DNA of 64,000 nt, taken from positions 1,232,501-1,296,500 of the forward strand of contig NZ_CP041330.1 in NCBI RefSeq assembly GCF_013394165.1. Direction: 5' to 3'. The DNA is from Pseudoalteromonas sp. Scap06. GTDB taxonomy: Bacteria; Pseudomonadota; Gammaproteobacteria; Enterobacterales; Alteromonadaceae. Each line of letters opens with the position of its first letter. Within the stretch, counting starts at the first letter, position 1. A program made the position numbers and the translations under genes. Of this stretch, positions 28,792-37,481 are shown piece by piece. Below the pieces are notes generated by a model. The model saw nothing but the letters and a program-made list of their open reading frames with translations, did no database searches and was not told the DNA's origin.

Positions 28792-31719
28792 TTAAAAACG
28801 GTAGCTAATACTTAATTTGTAATTAGCACCTAGGGCATTATGATTAATTGAATCAAAGCCACGGTTTGAGCCATAAAGAGTGGGTGGCTGTTTATCAAAA
28901 ATATTATTGATGCGCGCACGCAAAGTCAGTGATTTATTAACATAAAAACCCGCTGATAAATCCCAAACGAGCCAGTCATCAACCTGATGCTCACCTTTTG
29001 AGTCTAATACGCCAAGCGAATCTAGCTCATCAATTTCACGACCACGCAGGCCTTTTATATCATCTTCGTAGCTGCTGGTGTAGTTTGCACCTAAGTTAAG
29101 GTAGTAATTTTGCGCTTCCCAATCTATTGACATACGCGCAACATTTTCAGGATAACGATAAGTTCCTACCAACTTCTCTAACGAGTCAGACCCCGGTTTA
29201 TTACGTTCAAACTCAAGGTAATGAGTACCGTCAAACGCAAAGGTCAAATCGCCGCTTGGTAATACAAACCTATGGTCAAACTTAAAGTCTATGCCTGCTA
29301 ATGTTTGTGTACCAGTGTTTTCAAGTGGGATAGCATGATCGCGAAACAACGGTAAAAATAGCTCGTCATCACGTGGGTTAAATTCATCTATATAACTGCT
29401 TAAAATTTCAGTTAAATTAGCGCCGTCTTGCTCTATGTTTAAACCACTGGTGTCGGTGACATCACATAATGCTTCATCGTACGATATGCCTTGCTCGCCC
29501 GGTGGGACAATGCCACAGTGACGAAGTGACGCATCAGTTATAGCGCGGTCGAGCACTGCGGTCATGTTGGTATCGATTACTTCTTCATGATCAAACTGCC
29601 AATAATCAATGGTTAAATTAGTATTAGCCGATGGACTCCATGCAAAGCCAACACTGATAGCCTCAGATTCTTCTGCATTTAGATTAGGGTTACCTAACTC
29701 TAACGAATTAACACTCACTTGGGTGCCATCACCCATACAGTATAAATCGGCTACAGCTTGGTTGGCACCACAGTCAAAAGTAGATTGCGTGGTTCTTAAT
29801 TTAACGCCAGCTTGAGTTAATGATGGTGCTCTAAACGAGGTTGACCATGAACCACGAACAACTAACGAATCAGTCGGGCGATAGCTCAAACCTATTTTAG
29901 GATTAAAGGTGCCACCAAAATCATCGTAATGATCGTATCGACCCGCTGCTTGCAGCTCTATTTGCTCACTCAGTGAAATACTTAATTCAGCAAAGGCGGC
30001 ATATTGAGTGCGCTCGGCTTCTGATAAGCTAGAGCCAAAGCCAAATACATCAACAAGGTAGTCTTTGTCTGCTTGAGCTTGTGAATTAAGCGAAGGAAAG
30101 TCGCTTAGCTCTTCACGGCGTGCTTCTACCCCAAATGAGGCATAGGCTGGTAGGTCGTTAAAGGTAAATAGTTCACCATTAAAGTTAGCATCCCAGCCGT
30201 AAACAGTACTTTCTCCACTGCGTGTTGGGCGAGCTTGCGCTGTTGCCAAAACGGCATCATTAGCGGCGTCGCCTTGAAGGAAAGGGTTGTAAAAAGGTAG
30301 CAACTCCCCAGATACACAATTTAAGTCAGTACCGTCATAACTTGCCAGCGTACCGTCTGAACATAGCTCGCCTGTAATCGCGCCATGAAACTGGTAACGA
30401 TTATATACCCCTGCAATCGCTTCTTGCTCTGAACGTGAGCGAGAAAGAGTAACACCAGATTCCCAACCCCAATCACCAATTTCACCACTTAGACTGCTTA
30501 CCAAGCGAAAGTTTTTCGTTTCTACTTCCACCGTTCTTGGGGCATTAAAGCGCGCGTCAAACGCAAAGCCATATACTTCTCGGCCACTTTGAGTATCAAA
30601 TGGGTCAATATAAAGTTGATCCATTAAATCATTACTACCATCGGCATTATCGTAAATAAATAAGGCGTCTTCTAAAACATACGGGCCGTCGTCATCATTA
30701 ATTTGGTTAATAGGTGAGGGCGATGAATACGCTTTTGCCTTGGTCTGACTGTAAAAAAAATCAGTATGCCATTGTAGACCACCAAGCTCACTATTAAACA
30801 TAAAGCCAGTTGAAAGGCTTTCAAATGGCGTTTCTAGGTAATCATCTTGATTTGGGTAGTAAGCACAAATTTGTTCATCAAGTTCAGTAGTAACTAACTC
30901 GGTTTTGCAGTTTGGTGATGGAAGTTCGTTACCATCTCGGCTGCTGAAATAATAAATATTAGGTGAGTTCTCCAGCTTAGGTAAATAGGAGTAACCATTC
31001 ACTAAAGAGGGAGAGGCCGTGTAATTACGATCGGTGGCTTTAAAAGCGTTACGGTCATATATATCTGCAAATACCGTTAAGTTACTCTCGCCTATTTTTG
31101 TACCATACACTAAGTTTAATTGTTTTTTACTTTCGTCATGTTGATCAAAGCTATCGGCAAACGAAGTATTGATTTCAGCGCCTTCAAAATCATCTTTTAA
31201 AATATAGTTAATAACACCCGCTACAGCATCGGCACCATAAACGGCTGATGCACCGGTGGCTAAAATATCAATACGTTCAATGGCCGCAAGTGGAATAGAA
31301 TTAACATCTACAAAGTTTTCAGTGCCTGCAGCAAATGAGCTAGGCGCAACTCTTCGCCCATTTATTAATGTAAGCGTTGCTGATGGCCCCATGCCTCTTA
31401 AGCTCGCTGCTGATTGACCCGCTGGTGTTGAGGTAGACGTACCGCCACTTTCAGAGGTTGAAAATGTGCCACTTCCGCCTTTAAAAACAGATAAATCTTT
31501 GAGTAATTCATGAATGGTATTAGCACCAGAGCGTTTGATTGCATCTTGGTCTAGCACGGTTAGTGGAATAGTGCCTTCCAGATCAACGCCTTTTAAGCGA
31601 GATCCTGTTACTTCTACTCGTTCAATGTTGGTATTAGTTTGAGTTTCTTGTGCATACACACAAGTGACAGGGCTCAGTAAAGTGCTTACTGTGGCCGCAA
31701 TAGTTAGTTGACGAAACAT
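28792..31719 (-). CDS. TonB-dependent outer-membrane receptor
   Basis: A 975-residue receptor with a signal peptide (about 1-23, ending VYAQE). The N-terminal plug holds ERVEVTGSRLKGVDLEG, SAASLRGMGPSATLTLINGRRV and ATGASAVYGADAVAGVINYILK. A 22-strand-type barrel follows with Asp/Asn-rich loops, ending in the outer-membrane signature LSISYRF. The C-terminal IFDKQPPTLYG region is typical of Alteromonadales receptors that import peptides or glycans. It is divergent from the cyanophycinase gene and upstream of the transporter and dipeptidase genes. I infer import of cyanophycin fragments, but the sequence alone does not show the ligand. Confidence 0.93.
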   Translation of the reverse strand: MFRQLTIAATVSTLLSPVTCVYAQETQTNTNIERVEVTGSRLKGVDLEGTIPLTVLDQDAIKRSGANTIHELLKDLSVFKGGSGTFSTSESGGTSTSTPAGQSAASLRGMGPSATLTLINGRRVAPSSFAAGTENFVDVNSIPLAAIERIDILATGASAVYGADAVAGVINYILKDDFEGAEINTSFADSFDQHDESKKQLNLVYGTKIGESNLTVFADIYDRNAFKATDRNYTASPSLVNGYSYLPKLENSPNIYYFSSRDGNELPSPNCKTELVTTELDEQICAYYPNQDDYLETPFESLSTGFMFNSELGGLQWHTDFFYSQTKAKAYSSPSPINQINDDDGPYVLEDALFIYDNADGSNDLMDQLYIDPFDTQSGREVYGFAFDARFNAPRTVEVETKNFRLVSSLSGEIGDWGWESGVTLSRSRSEQEAIAGVYNRYQFHGAITGELCSDGTLASYDGTDLNCVSGELLPFYNPFLQGDAANDAVLATAQARPTRSGESTVYGWDANFNGELFTFNDLPAYASFGVEARREELSDFPSLNSQAQADKDYLVDVFGFGSSLSEAERTQYAAFAELSISLSEQIELQAAGRYDHYDDFGGTFNPKIGLSYRPTDSLVVRGSWSTSFRAPSLTQAGVKLRTTQSTFDCGANQAVADLYCMGDGTQVSVNSLELGNPNLNAEESEAISVGFAWSPSANTNLTIDYWQFDHEEVIDTNMTAVLDRAITDASLRHCGIVPPGEQGISYDEALCDVTDTSGLNIEQDGANLTEILSSYIDEFNPRDDELFLPLFRDHAIPLENTGTQTLAGIDFKFDHRFVLPSGDLTFAFDGTHYLEFERNKPGSDSLEKLVGTYRYPENVARMSIDWEAQNYYLNLGANYTSSYEDDIKGLRGREIDELDSLGVLDSKGEHQVDDWLVWDLSAGFYVNKSLTLRARINNIFDKQPPTLYGSNRGFDSINHNALGANYKLSISYRF

Positions 31720-31759
31720 TGTAGTACCTTTTGTCTTTTTTAAGCGCGCAGAAATAGGT

Positions 31760-31788
31760 TTAATATTTCTTAAGGCTTTAATTATTAT
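31760..31788 (+). promoter_or_regulatory. candidate sigma-70 promoter for the cyanophycinase leader
   Basis: TTAATA (31760-31765) and TATTAT (31783-31788) are separated by 17 bp. The start site would be near 31795, just before the folded leader region. The -35 match is weak. Confidence 0.35.
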
Positions 31789-31794
31789 GGTTTT

Positions 31795-32072
31795 TTAGAC
31801 AGGGCAATGGTGAAATGACACGCTGAGCCCCTCACAGAAATTAGTGAGGTGGTGGGCTACTCGTCAAACCACTCCGAAAGGTAGTGTGGTGAGTAGAAAT
31901 ATGTTGTAAGCAGTGTTGCTTTTTTAAACATAATTCTCGTTCCAAAAAGGTTTTTGACAAAGCTAGCAAATGGGTGCTAGCTTACTCGCGTTTTAAAGTT
32001 CCTTTTTTTTATAGCAAGTGAGAGACGCTCTCGCAAGTTATTTCTTATAATTTTTCACATGAGTGTAACATA
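31795..32072 (+). promoter_or_regulatory. structured 5' leader RNA upstream of cyanophycinase (candidate)
   Basis: The gap between the divergent receptor and cyanophycinase genes is rich in nested inverted repeats. CCTCAC/GTGAGG is enclosed by AGCCC/GGGCT (31826-31858). CTACTC/GAGTAG (31857-31896) encloses ACCACT-CC, a GAAA tetraloop (31876-31879) and GG-T-AGT..GGT. A short hairpin AAGCA/TGCTT runs into T6 (31908-31926). A perfect 9-bp stem AAGCTAGCA/TGCTAGCTT lies at 31960-31983. The GNRA loop exists only on the plus strand, so the RNA probably leads into cyanophycinase. I do not recognise a known riboswitch class. Confidence 0.45.
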
Positions 32073-33773
32073 ATGGAACGAATAAATTTACCAAACAAGC
32101 GGTTAGTTAAATCGCGAATAATAACCGCTTTTTACTCAATTTTAATTGCTTTTTCGCTACAGTTAGGCGCAAAAGAGTCTAATCAAACTCTTGTTTTAGT
32201 GGGGGGAGCTCTCACAACATGCGCCAGTTTAAGCTCTAAAAACTGTGAAAAAAATACTCAGATCTCGGGTAAAACGCATAATGTATTTGCGCTCTCTCAC
32301 ACTAAAATTAGCCAAATAAAGCAACAATGGCCCAGTAAAAATAGCCAAGCTAAAAATAACACTATTAAAAATTTAGCAACAATGCAGGCTAAGTCATCGC
32401 CCACATTATCGAAAAAAGAACTGTTATGGTTGTGGCGCGATATTGATAGCAAACAGCTCAATAGTTTATCGGATCAAGAATACAATTTTGTAATAGATAT
32501 GCTTGAAGTAGCTCAAATAAAAAGCGACAACACACGGCTAAAAGAGCGGGTAAATACTGCGCTTAATAGCGAATCGGCAGCGACAGAGATTTTGCAGTTT
32601 ATATCGGGTAGTTTAAAAGTTAATAACTCCAACCCGAGTATACTGGCCATTACCGCCTCAAGCAGAGACCCTTATGAATCTGCTGATTTTTACGAAGGAT
32701 TACTAAGCTTCCCTAATGTAAATTCGCAATGGCTTGCATTAACCCCTGCGCTTGCTAAAGCAATAACCACCAACAAGTGTGATGATTTAACCACGCTTAG
32801 GCACTCCGAAATGGGGCTATATCAACGCGAACATATTTACCCTGATCGCACACAAGCTGAATATCAATTGTGTAAAAAAGGCATCGACGCTTTAGTAGAG
32901 CTAATAAAAAACAGTACCGGTGTGATGTTTAATGGTGGCGATCAAAGCCTAACTCGAAAAGTATTATTTGATGAAAATAACCAGCCTTACCCTTGGACAA
33001 AAGCATTACAGTCTCGCCCTGTTATTGTTGGAACAAGTGCAGGTACCGCGGTGCAAAGTGGTGGGCAAGCCCACGCCGGGAATGTGGTGATGATCACCAA
33101 TGGCACTAGCTTGTCGGCATTGAAAGAAGGCGCACAAGCCATTGATGCCCCAAGTGAACGCTCAAACAGCGATAGTTTAACTTACAACCGCTTTGGGGGT
33201 TTAGGCACATTTAGTTACGGTGTACTCGATACACACTTTAGCGAGCGAAACCGTACATTAAGACTAGGCACTTTGCTCGACGACTTAAGCGCAAACCAAG
33301 ATCAGCCGACATTCGGTTTTGGTGTAGACGAAACCACAGCCTTAGTGGTGATTAAATCTGAAGCTGGCAATTTAATGACCGTAATTGGTAAAAATGGTGT
33401 AGTGATGGTTAAATCAACAGGGCAAGCTCAGGCTAAAACTAAAACCTATAGTTACTCTTATTGGCCTGTGGGAAGTGTGATTGATATTAAAAATAACGAT
33501 TATACCTTAAGTCAGCGCAGTATTAGCCAAGCATTACCAGCAATTAAAATACCGCCTTTACCAGTTCAGCGTTTTGGCAGTATTTTAATGGATGCCAAAT
33601 TACGCTCTTTAACGCAAGCCATGTGCCTTAGCCAAGAACAAACGGCTGTTGGTCAGCAAGGTGAGTTTATTATTAGCCTATCTACCACGCCTGAGTCGGC
33701 ATATCATCGTATTAGTGCTGCGCAGTATGGCTGTGCGGTGAGTAATTTAGAAATTGCAGTGAGTACCTTTTAA
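32073..33773 (+). CDS. exported cyanophycinase (peptidase family S51)
   Basis: The enzyme cleaves cyanophycin (a poly-Asp backbone with Arg side chains) to beta-Asp-Arg dipeptides. 566 residues, twice the length of cytosolic CphB, with an N-terminal signal segment (about 16-33, ending LQLGAKES). LVLVGGALTTC opens the S51 domain. An insert of about 130 residues follows. Then come MFNGGDQSLTRKV, the nucleophile Ser322 in IVGTSAGTAVQSGG, LDTHFSERNRTLRL and GFGVDETTALVV, all typical of the family. The signal peptide points to a periplasmic or secreted (CphE-like) enzyme acting on polymer from outside the cell. It is divergent from the receptor-transporter-dipeptidase operon, which could use its products. 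Confidence 0.9.
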   Translation: MERINLPNKRLVKSRIITAFYSILIAFSLQLGAKESNQTLVLVGGALTTCASLSSKNCEKNTQISGKTHNVFALSHTKISQIKQQWPSKNSQAKNNTIKNLATMQAKSSPTLSKKELLWLWRDIDSKQLNSLSDQEYNFVIDMLEVAQIKSDNTRLKERVNTALNSESAATEILQFISGSLKVNNSNPSILAITASSRDPYESADFYEGLLSFPNVNSQWLALTPALAKAITTNKCDDLTTLRHSEMGLYQREHIYPDRTQAEYQLCKKGIDALVELIKNSTGVMFNGGDQSLTRKVLFDENNQPYPWTKALQSRPVIVGTSAGTAVQSGGQAHAGNVVMITNGTSLSALKEGAQAIDAPSERSNSDSLTYNRFGGLGTFSYGVLDTHFSERNRTLRLGTLLDDLSANQDQPTFGFGVDETTALVVIKSEAGNLMTVIGKNGVVMVKSTGQAQAKTKTYSYSYWPVGSVIDIKNNDYTLSQRSISQALPAIKIPPLPVQRFGSILMDAKLRSLTQAMCLSQEQTAVGQQGEFIISLSTTPESAYHRISAAQYGCAVSNLEIAVSTF

Positions 33774-33884
33774 TTTAATGCCACGCAAGCTAATTTAATT
33801 AAACACGCTGCTTAGTTGATTTTAACTTTAGCGGCCATACTATATTTAAAGCGTGTTTATTAAATCACAACAAAAGGAAGGTTC

Positions 33885-34436
33885 ATGAGTAAAGTAGCGG
33901 TTATTTATTTTTCGGGATATGGCCATACCAAAAAAGTGGCTGAATTTGTAGCTGATGGAGCAAACGCTCAACTTATTGCTATTGATGAAAATGGCGATAT
34001 ACAAGACGCCGATTGGGATACGTTAAACAATGCAGACGCCATTATTTTTGGTGCACCTACCTATATGGGCTCATATCCTTGGCAGTTTAAAAAGTTTGTT
34101 GATGCTACCTCTAAAGTATGGTTTACCATGGGGTGGAAAGACAAAATATTTGGCGGGTTTACTAATAGCGGCAGCCTAAATGGCGATAAACAAGTCACTC
34201 TAATTAGTATGCAAACATTGGCTTCGCAACATGGTGGAATTTGGGTAAGCCTAGGGTTACCACCGGCCAATAAACTGGAATCAACTCGTCAAGACATCAA
34301 TAATTTAGGCGGTTCAGTTGGCGTATTAGTGCAATCACCTACTGATGCAGATGAATCTGCTATTCCATCAGGCGATTTAGAAACGGCCCGTTTATACGGC
34401 GAACGTGTAGCTGATATAGCCAAACGCTTAAAGTAA
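33885..34436 (+). CDS. flavodoxin-like NAD(P)H-dependent reductase (WrbA-like)
   Basis: A 183-residue flavodoxin-fold protein. The FMN phosphate loop is YFSGYGHTKKVAEF (residues 8-21). The second loop is FGAPTYMGSYPWQFKKF, and the third is GGFTNSGSLNGDKQVTL. These match the WrbA/NAD(P)H:quinone oxidoreductase group. The likely role is two-electron reduction of quinones. The SD is AAGGAAGG, and a terminator follows. It may be cotranscribed with cyanophycinase, but a 110-bp gap separates them. Confidence 0.85.
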   Translation: MSKVAVIYFSGYGHTKKVAEFVADGANAQLIAIDENGDIQDADWDTLNNADAIIFGAPTYMGSYPWQFKKFVDATSKVWFTMGWKDKIFGGFTNSGSLNGDKQVTLISMQTLASQHGGIWVSLGLPPANKLESTRQDINNLGGSVGVLVQSPTDADESAIPSGDLETARLYGERVADIAKRLK

Positions 34437-34458
34437 AAGTCACTCGATAAAATAAGTT

Positions 34459-34485
34459 AAAAAAGCCACATTGTGTGGCTTTTTT
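34459..34485. terminator. bidirectional terminator
   Basis: GCCACA and TGTGGC form the stem around TTG, flanked by A and T runs, between the convergent flavodoxin and PilZ-like genes. Confidence 0.9.
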
Positions 34486-35080
34486 AGTTTGATAATTCCA
34501 ATTTTTGTTGTTTGTGCTCTAGCTGGTATAGGCTTGAAAATTGACGTTTATGAACTTCAAATAAATACGCTCTTAGCTGCTCTTTACCATGGTGAATGTG
34601 TTTAATTTTTGCTGCTATGCCACACTTACTCTGCCTAACCGGTTCTATATCTAATGATATCGCCGCTTCGTTGGGTAAAATAAATTGCATATTCTGCAAC
34701 TCATCAAGTTCACTGTGTACTGATGTGGGTTTTAAAAATATCCCTGTGCTAGATATAGATTCAATGCAAAAACCTTGGCTTTGGATATTTAATTCGCTCA
34801 ACCGCCAGCTGCGCTGAATACCTTTAGTGTCAATTACTTCGGGGGCTTCTAATACAGTACTGAAATGGCCTAATTCATCGGTTTTAAATTGAAGTGGGAA
34901 CCATAGTTGGTAGTGGGCTACTTCTGCTAATAAGGTTAATTTAGCTTGACCAAGTAAATGCGCAATACCATCTGGTATTGATGCTTGTACTGTTAACTTT
35001 GTTTCATTGATTAATGCACTACTTTGACTAGGTTCAAATAAGCCAGATAAAAAGTTAATTTCTTCGTCAGACAAATCCAT
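34484..35080 (-). CDS. hypothetical protein, possible PilZ-like domain
   Basis: A 198-residue cytosolic protein. The middle has beta-rich sequence with RSWRLSELNIQSQGFCIESISSTGIFLKP, which loosely recalls the RxxxR/D-x-S-x-x-G layout of PilZ domains. The exact signature is not present, so c-di-GMP binding is doubtful. The C-terminus is Gln/Lys-rich. It lies alone, convergent with the flavodoxin gene. Confidence 0.55.
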   Translation of the reverse strand: MDLSDEEINFLSGLFEPSQSSALINETKLTVQASIPDGIAHLLGQAKLTLLAEVAHYQLWFPLQFKTDELGHFSTVLEAPEVIDTKGIQRSWRLSELNIQSQGFCIESISSTGIFLKPTSVHSELDELQNMQFILPNEAAISLDIEPVRQSKCGIAAKIKHIHHGKEQLRAYLFEVHKRQFSSLYQLEHKQQKLELSN

Positions 35081-35467
35081 GTATTTTCCTTAATACCTAA
35101 ATTGTGGATTCTATTCCTCACAAGGTTACTGCCCAATGAATGAACAGTTTATTATTTTGTAAGCTCCGCATAGCGCGGCTAAATTTTTATACAATTAAAA
35201 ATTTCAACCTTCCTGATTGAAATTTTAAGCTGTTGATTTTAATTGGTTTTGTTTGTTTTTAAACTCAGTGAGTTAAATAGTTGTATGCGTTTTTTAGTAT
35301 TTTAACCTTATTATCACCAATAAGTTAAGTAATAAAGTGTACAAAATTAAAACGCTTCGCGATGTTTTTATATCAACAATGCGTAAATGAGACTTAGGTC
35401 TAGCTTACGAAGCATAAGGAAATACTTAGAATAGCGCCAAATAAAAATGGGGTTTAAGGGGTTCCAA
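35081..35467. other. AT-rich intergenic region with overlapping hairpins
   Basis: There is no gene in these 387 bp. AAATTTTTA/TAAAAATTT (35181-35204) and AAATTTCAA/TTGAAATTT (35199-35225) share bases and cannot form together. AACTCA-G-TGAGTT lies at 35262-35274. The region should hold the promoter of the CoA-transferase gene and that of the minus-strand gene. Confidence 0.4.
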
Positions 35468-36961
35468 ATGCAATTAGAACGAATTCGTCGTAGCGACTTA
35501 CACAACAAAGTAATGTCTGCAGAGCAGGCCAGTTTATTTATTAAAGACGGTATGACCGTGGGTATGAGTGGTTTTACTCGTGCCGGTGAAGCGAAAGCTG
35601 TACCACGTGCGCTTGCAGAGCGAGTGCGTGAAAACCCAATGAAAATTAACTTAATGACGGGCGCGTCATTAGGAAACGACTTAGATAAGCTACTAACTGA
35701 ATCAGGTGCGTTAGCGCGTCGTATGCCATTTCAAGTAGACAGCACATTACGTAAAGCGATTAACAACGGTGAGGTCATGTTTATTGACCAGCATTTATCT
35801 GAAACCGTTGAACAGCTACGTAATCATCAGTTAACTATGCCTGATGTAGCGGTCATTGAAGCCGTAGCTATTACTGAAGAAGGCCACATAGTACCTACAA
35901 CATCAGTGGGCAATTCAGCCAGCTTTGCTATTTTTGCCAAACAGGTAATTGTAGAAATTAATATGTTACACCAGCCAGAGCTTGAAGGGCTGCACGACAT
36001 TTATATTCCATCTTATCGTCCTACACGTACGCCAGTGCCGCTAGTGAAAGTAGATGACCGCATTGGTAGTACTGCAATTCCAATTGATCCGGCTAAAATT
36101 GTGGGTATTGTATTTACCAATCAAAGTGACTCATTTTCAACCGTTACCGACCCAGATGCAGATACAGCCTCTATTGCACGTCACTTAGTGAACTTTTTTA
36201 AAGAAGAAGTAGCACAACAGCGTATGCCTGAAAACCTAGGCCCATTACAAGCCGGTATAGGTAACATTGCCAACGCAGTAATGATGGGTTTATTAGACTC
36301 TGATTTTAAAGACCTCACTATGTATTCAGAGGTACTACAAGATTCTACCTTTGATTTAATTGATGCGGGTAAACTTAATTTTGCATCAGGGTGTTCAATT
36401 ATTTTATCAGAGCGTTGTAACTCACAAGTATTTAATAACCTTGAAAAGTATCGTGATAAGCTAGTACTTCGTCCACAAGAAATGTCGAACCACCCTGAAA
36501 TTGTGCGTCGTTTAGGTATTATTGCAATTAACACTGCACTTGAGTTTGATATATATGGCAACGTTAACTCAACCCATGTGTGTGGTACTAAAATGATGAA
36601 CGGTATTGGTGGTTCAGGCGACTTTGCACGTAATGCGCATGTATCGGTGTTTGTAACTAAATCAATTGCCAAAGGTGGCGCTATTTCAAGTGTTGTGCCT
36701 ATGGTAAGCCATGTTGATCATACTGAGCACGATGTTGATATTTTAGTAACCGAGCAAGGCCTTGCTGATTTACGCGGTTTAGCGCCACGCGAACGTGCAA
36801 TTGAAGTCATTAAGCACTGTGTACACCCAGATTATCGCAACGCCATGCTTGACTACTACGAGCGTGCATGTGTTCGTGGCGGTCATACGCCTCATATTTT
36901 AGAAGAGGCATTCAGCTGGCATACCCGCCTTGAGCAACAAGGCACAATGAAGCAAAGTTAA
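35468..36961 (+). CDS. succinate:CoA-transferase / acetyl-CoA hydrolase family
   Basis: About 497 residues of the class I CoA-transferase family that moves CoA between acetyl-CoA and succinate or hydrolyses acetyl-CoA. The catalytic Glu is in MYSEVLQD. The CoA-binding loop is in NGIGGSGDFARNA, and TEQGLADLRGLAPRERA is near the C-terminus. It probably handles acetate overflow or recovery. I start at ATG 35468 with AAGGGG upstream; ATG 35447 has no SD. The gene is alone and is followed by a strong terminator. Confidence 0.9.
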   Translation: MQLERIRRSDLHNKVMSAEQASLFIKDGMTVGMSGFTRAGEAKAVPRALAERVRENPMKINLMTGASLGNDLDKLLTESGALARRMPFQVDSTLRKAINNGEVMFIDQHLSETVEQLRNHQLTMPDVAVIEAVAITEEGHIVPTTSVGNSASFAIFAKQVIVEINMLHQPELEGLHDIYIPSYRPTRTPVPLVKVDDRIGSTAIPIDPAKIVGIVFTNQSDSFSTVTDPDADTASIARHLVNFFKEEVAQQRMPENLGPLQAGIGNIANAVMMGLLDSDFKDLTMYSEVLQDSTFDLIDAGKLNFASGCSIILSERCNSQVFNNLEKYRDKLVLRPQEMSNHPEIVRRLGIIAINTALEFDIYGNVNSTHVCGTKMMNGIGGSGDFARNAHVSVFVTKSIAKGGAISSVVPMVSHVDHTEHDVDILVTEQGLADLRGLAPRERAIEVIKHCVHPDYRNAMLDYYERACVRGGHTPHILEEAFSWHTRLEQQGTMKQS

Positions 36962-36966
36962 TACAT

Positions 36967-36990
36967 AAAACCCCGCATCTGCGGGGTTTT
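36967..36990. terminator. bidirectional terminator
   Basis: CCCCGCA and TGCGGGG form a 7-bp GC stem with a 2-nt loop, with A4 before and T5 after, between convergent genes. Confidence 0.92.
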
Positions 36991-37000
36991 TATTTTGTAA

Positions 37001-37360
37001 TTAGTCTAAAATATTAGACTCAGACCAAACCCTAAGATCGTGAAGAATTCCTAGTGCAGAGCGCCCAAACTCAGTGAGCTCGTAGGTGACAGCAATAGGT
37101 CTAGTGCTGATCACCGTCCTTAAAACCATCTTATTGGCCTCTAACTCTTTTAAACGTTGATCTATCATTTTTTTGCTCGCTCCACCTAACATTCGAGTTA
37201 GATCATTAAAGCGAACAGGTTCATCTTTTAAGTGATAAATAATAGAGCTTGTCCACTTCCCGCCAATTAAGCGCATTCCTTTTTCAATAGCACAAGGTTC
37301 TAAGCAGGCATTTAAAACTTTTTTTCTTCCCTTACTATCTGTTTCTATAGAGCTTTCCAA
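37001..37360 (-). CDS. HxlR family transcriptional regulator
   Basis: A 119-residue winged-helix regulator. It has the HxlR start CLEPCAIEKGMRLIGGKWTSSIIYHL and the core FNDLTRMLGGASKKMIDQRLKELEANKMV, with a basic wing. The N-terminal cysteines (about 17 and 22) are placed as in thiol-sensing members. The start appears to be TTG with AGAGG seven bases upstream. It is divergent from a quinone-reductase-like gene and a peroxiredoxin-like gene, which it likely represses until electrophile or oxidant stress. Confidence 0.88.
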   Translation of the reverse strand: MESSIETDSKGRKKVLNACLEPCAIEKGMRLIGGKWTSSIIYHLKDEPVRFNDLTRMLGGASKKMIDQRLKELEANKMVLRTVISTRPIAVTYELTEFGRSALGILHDLRVWSESNILD

Positions 37361-37382
37361 AATTTAACCTCTAAAATAGGGT

Positions 37383-37435
37383 GGTTACTAAAAGTATACT
37401 AATTGAATCTATTCTTCAGGTAACTATTATATACC
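37383..37435. promoter_or_regulatory. two direct repeats, probable HxlR operators
   Basis: GGTTACTAAAAGTATACT (37383-37400) and GGTAACTATTATATACC (37419-37435) share GGTWACTAWWA(K)TATAC. Their starts are 36 bp apart, about three to four helical turns. They lie between the divergent HxlR and reductase genes, where the promoters should be. Confidence 0.55.
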
Positions 37436-37481
37436 ACATTAAAGTAAAGACCAATTTTTGTACTATTTTTGGAGAGATCAC

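Noticed and set aside
31795..31900. Class I c-di-GMP riboswitch upstream of cyanophycinase
   Set aside because: AGGGCAA and ACGC..GCC fragments are present, but the required tetraloop hairpin between them does not form and the second domain is missing.
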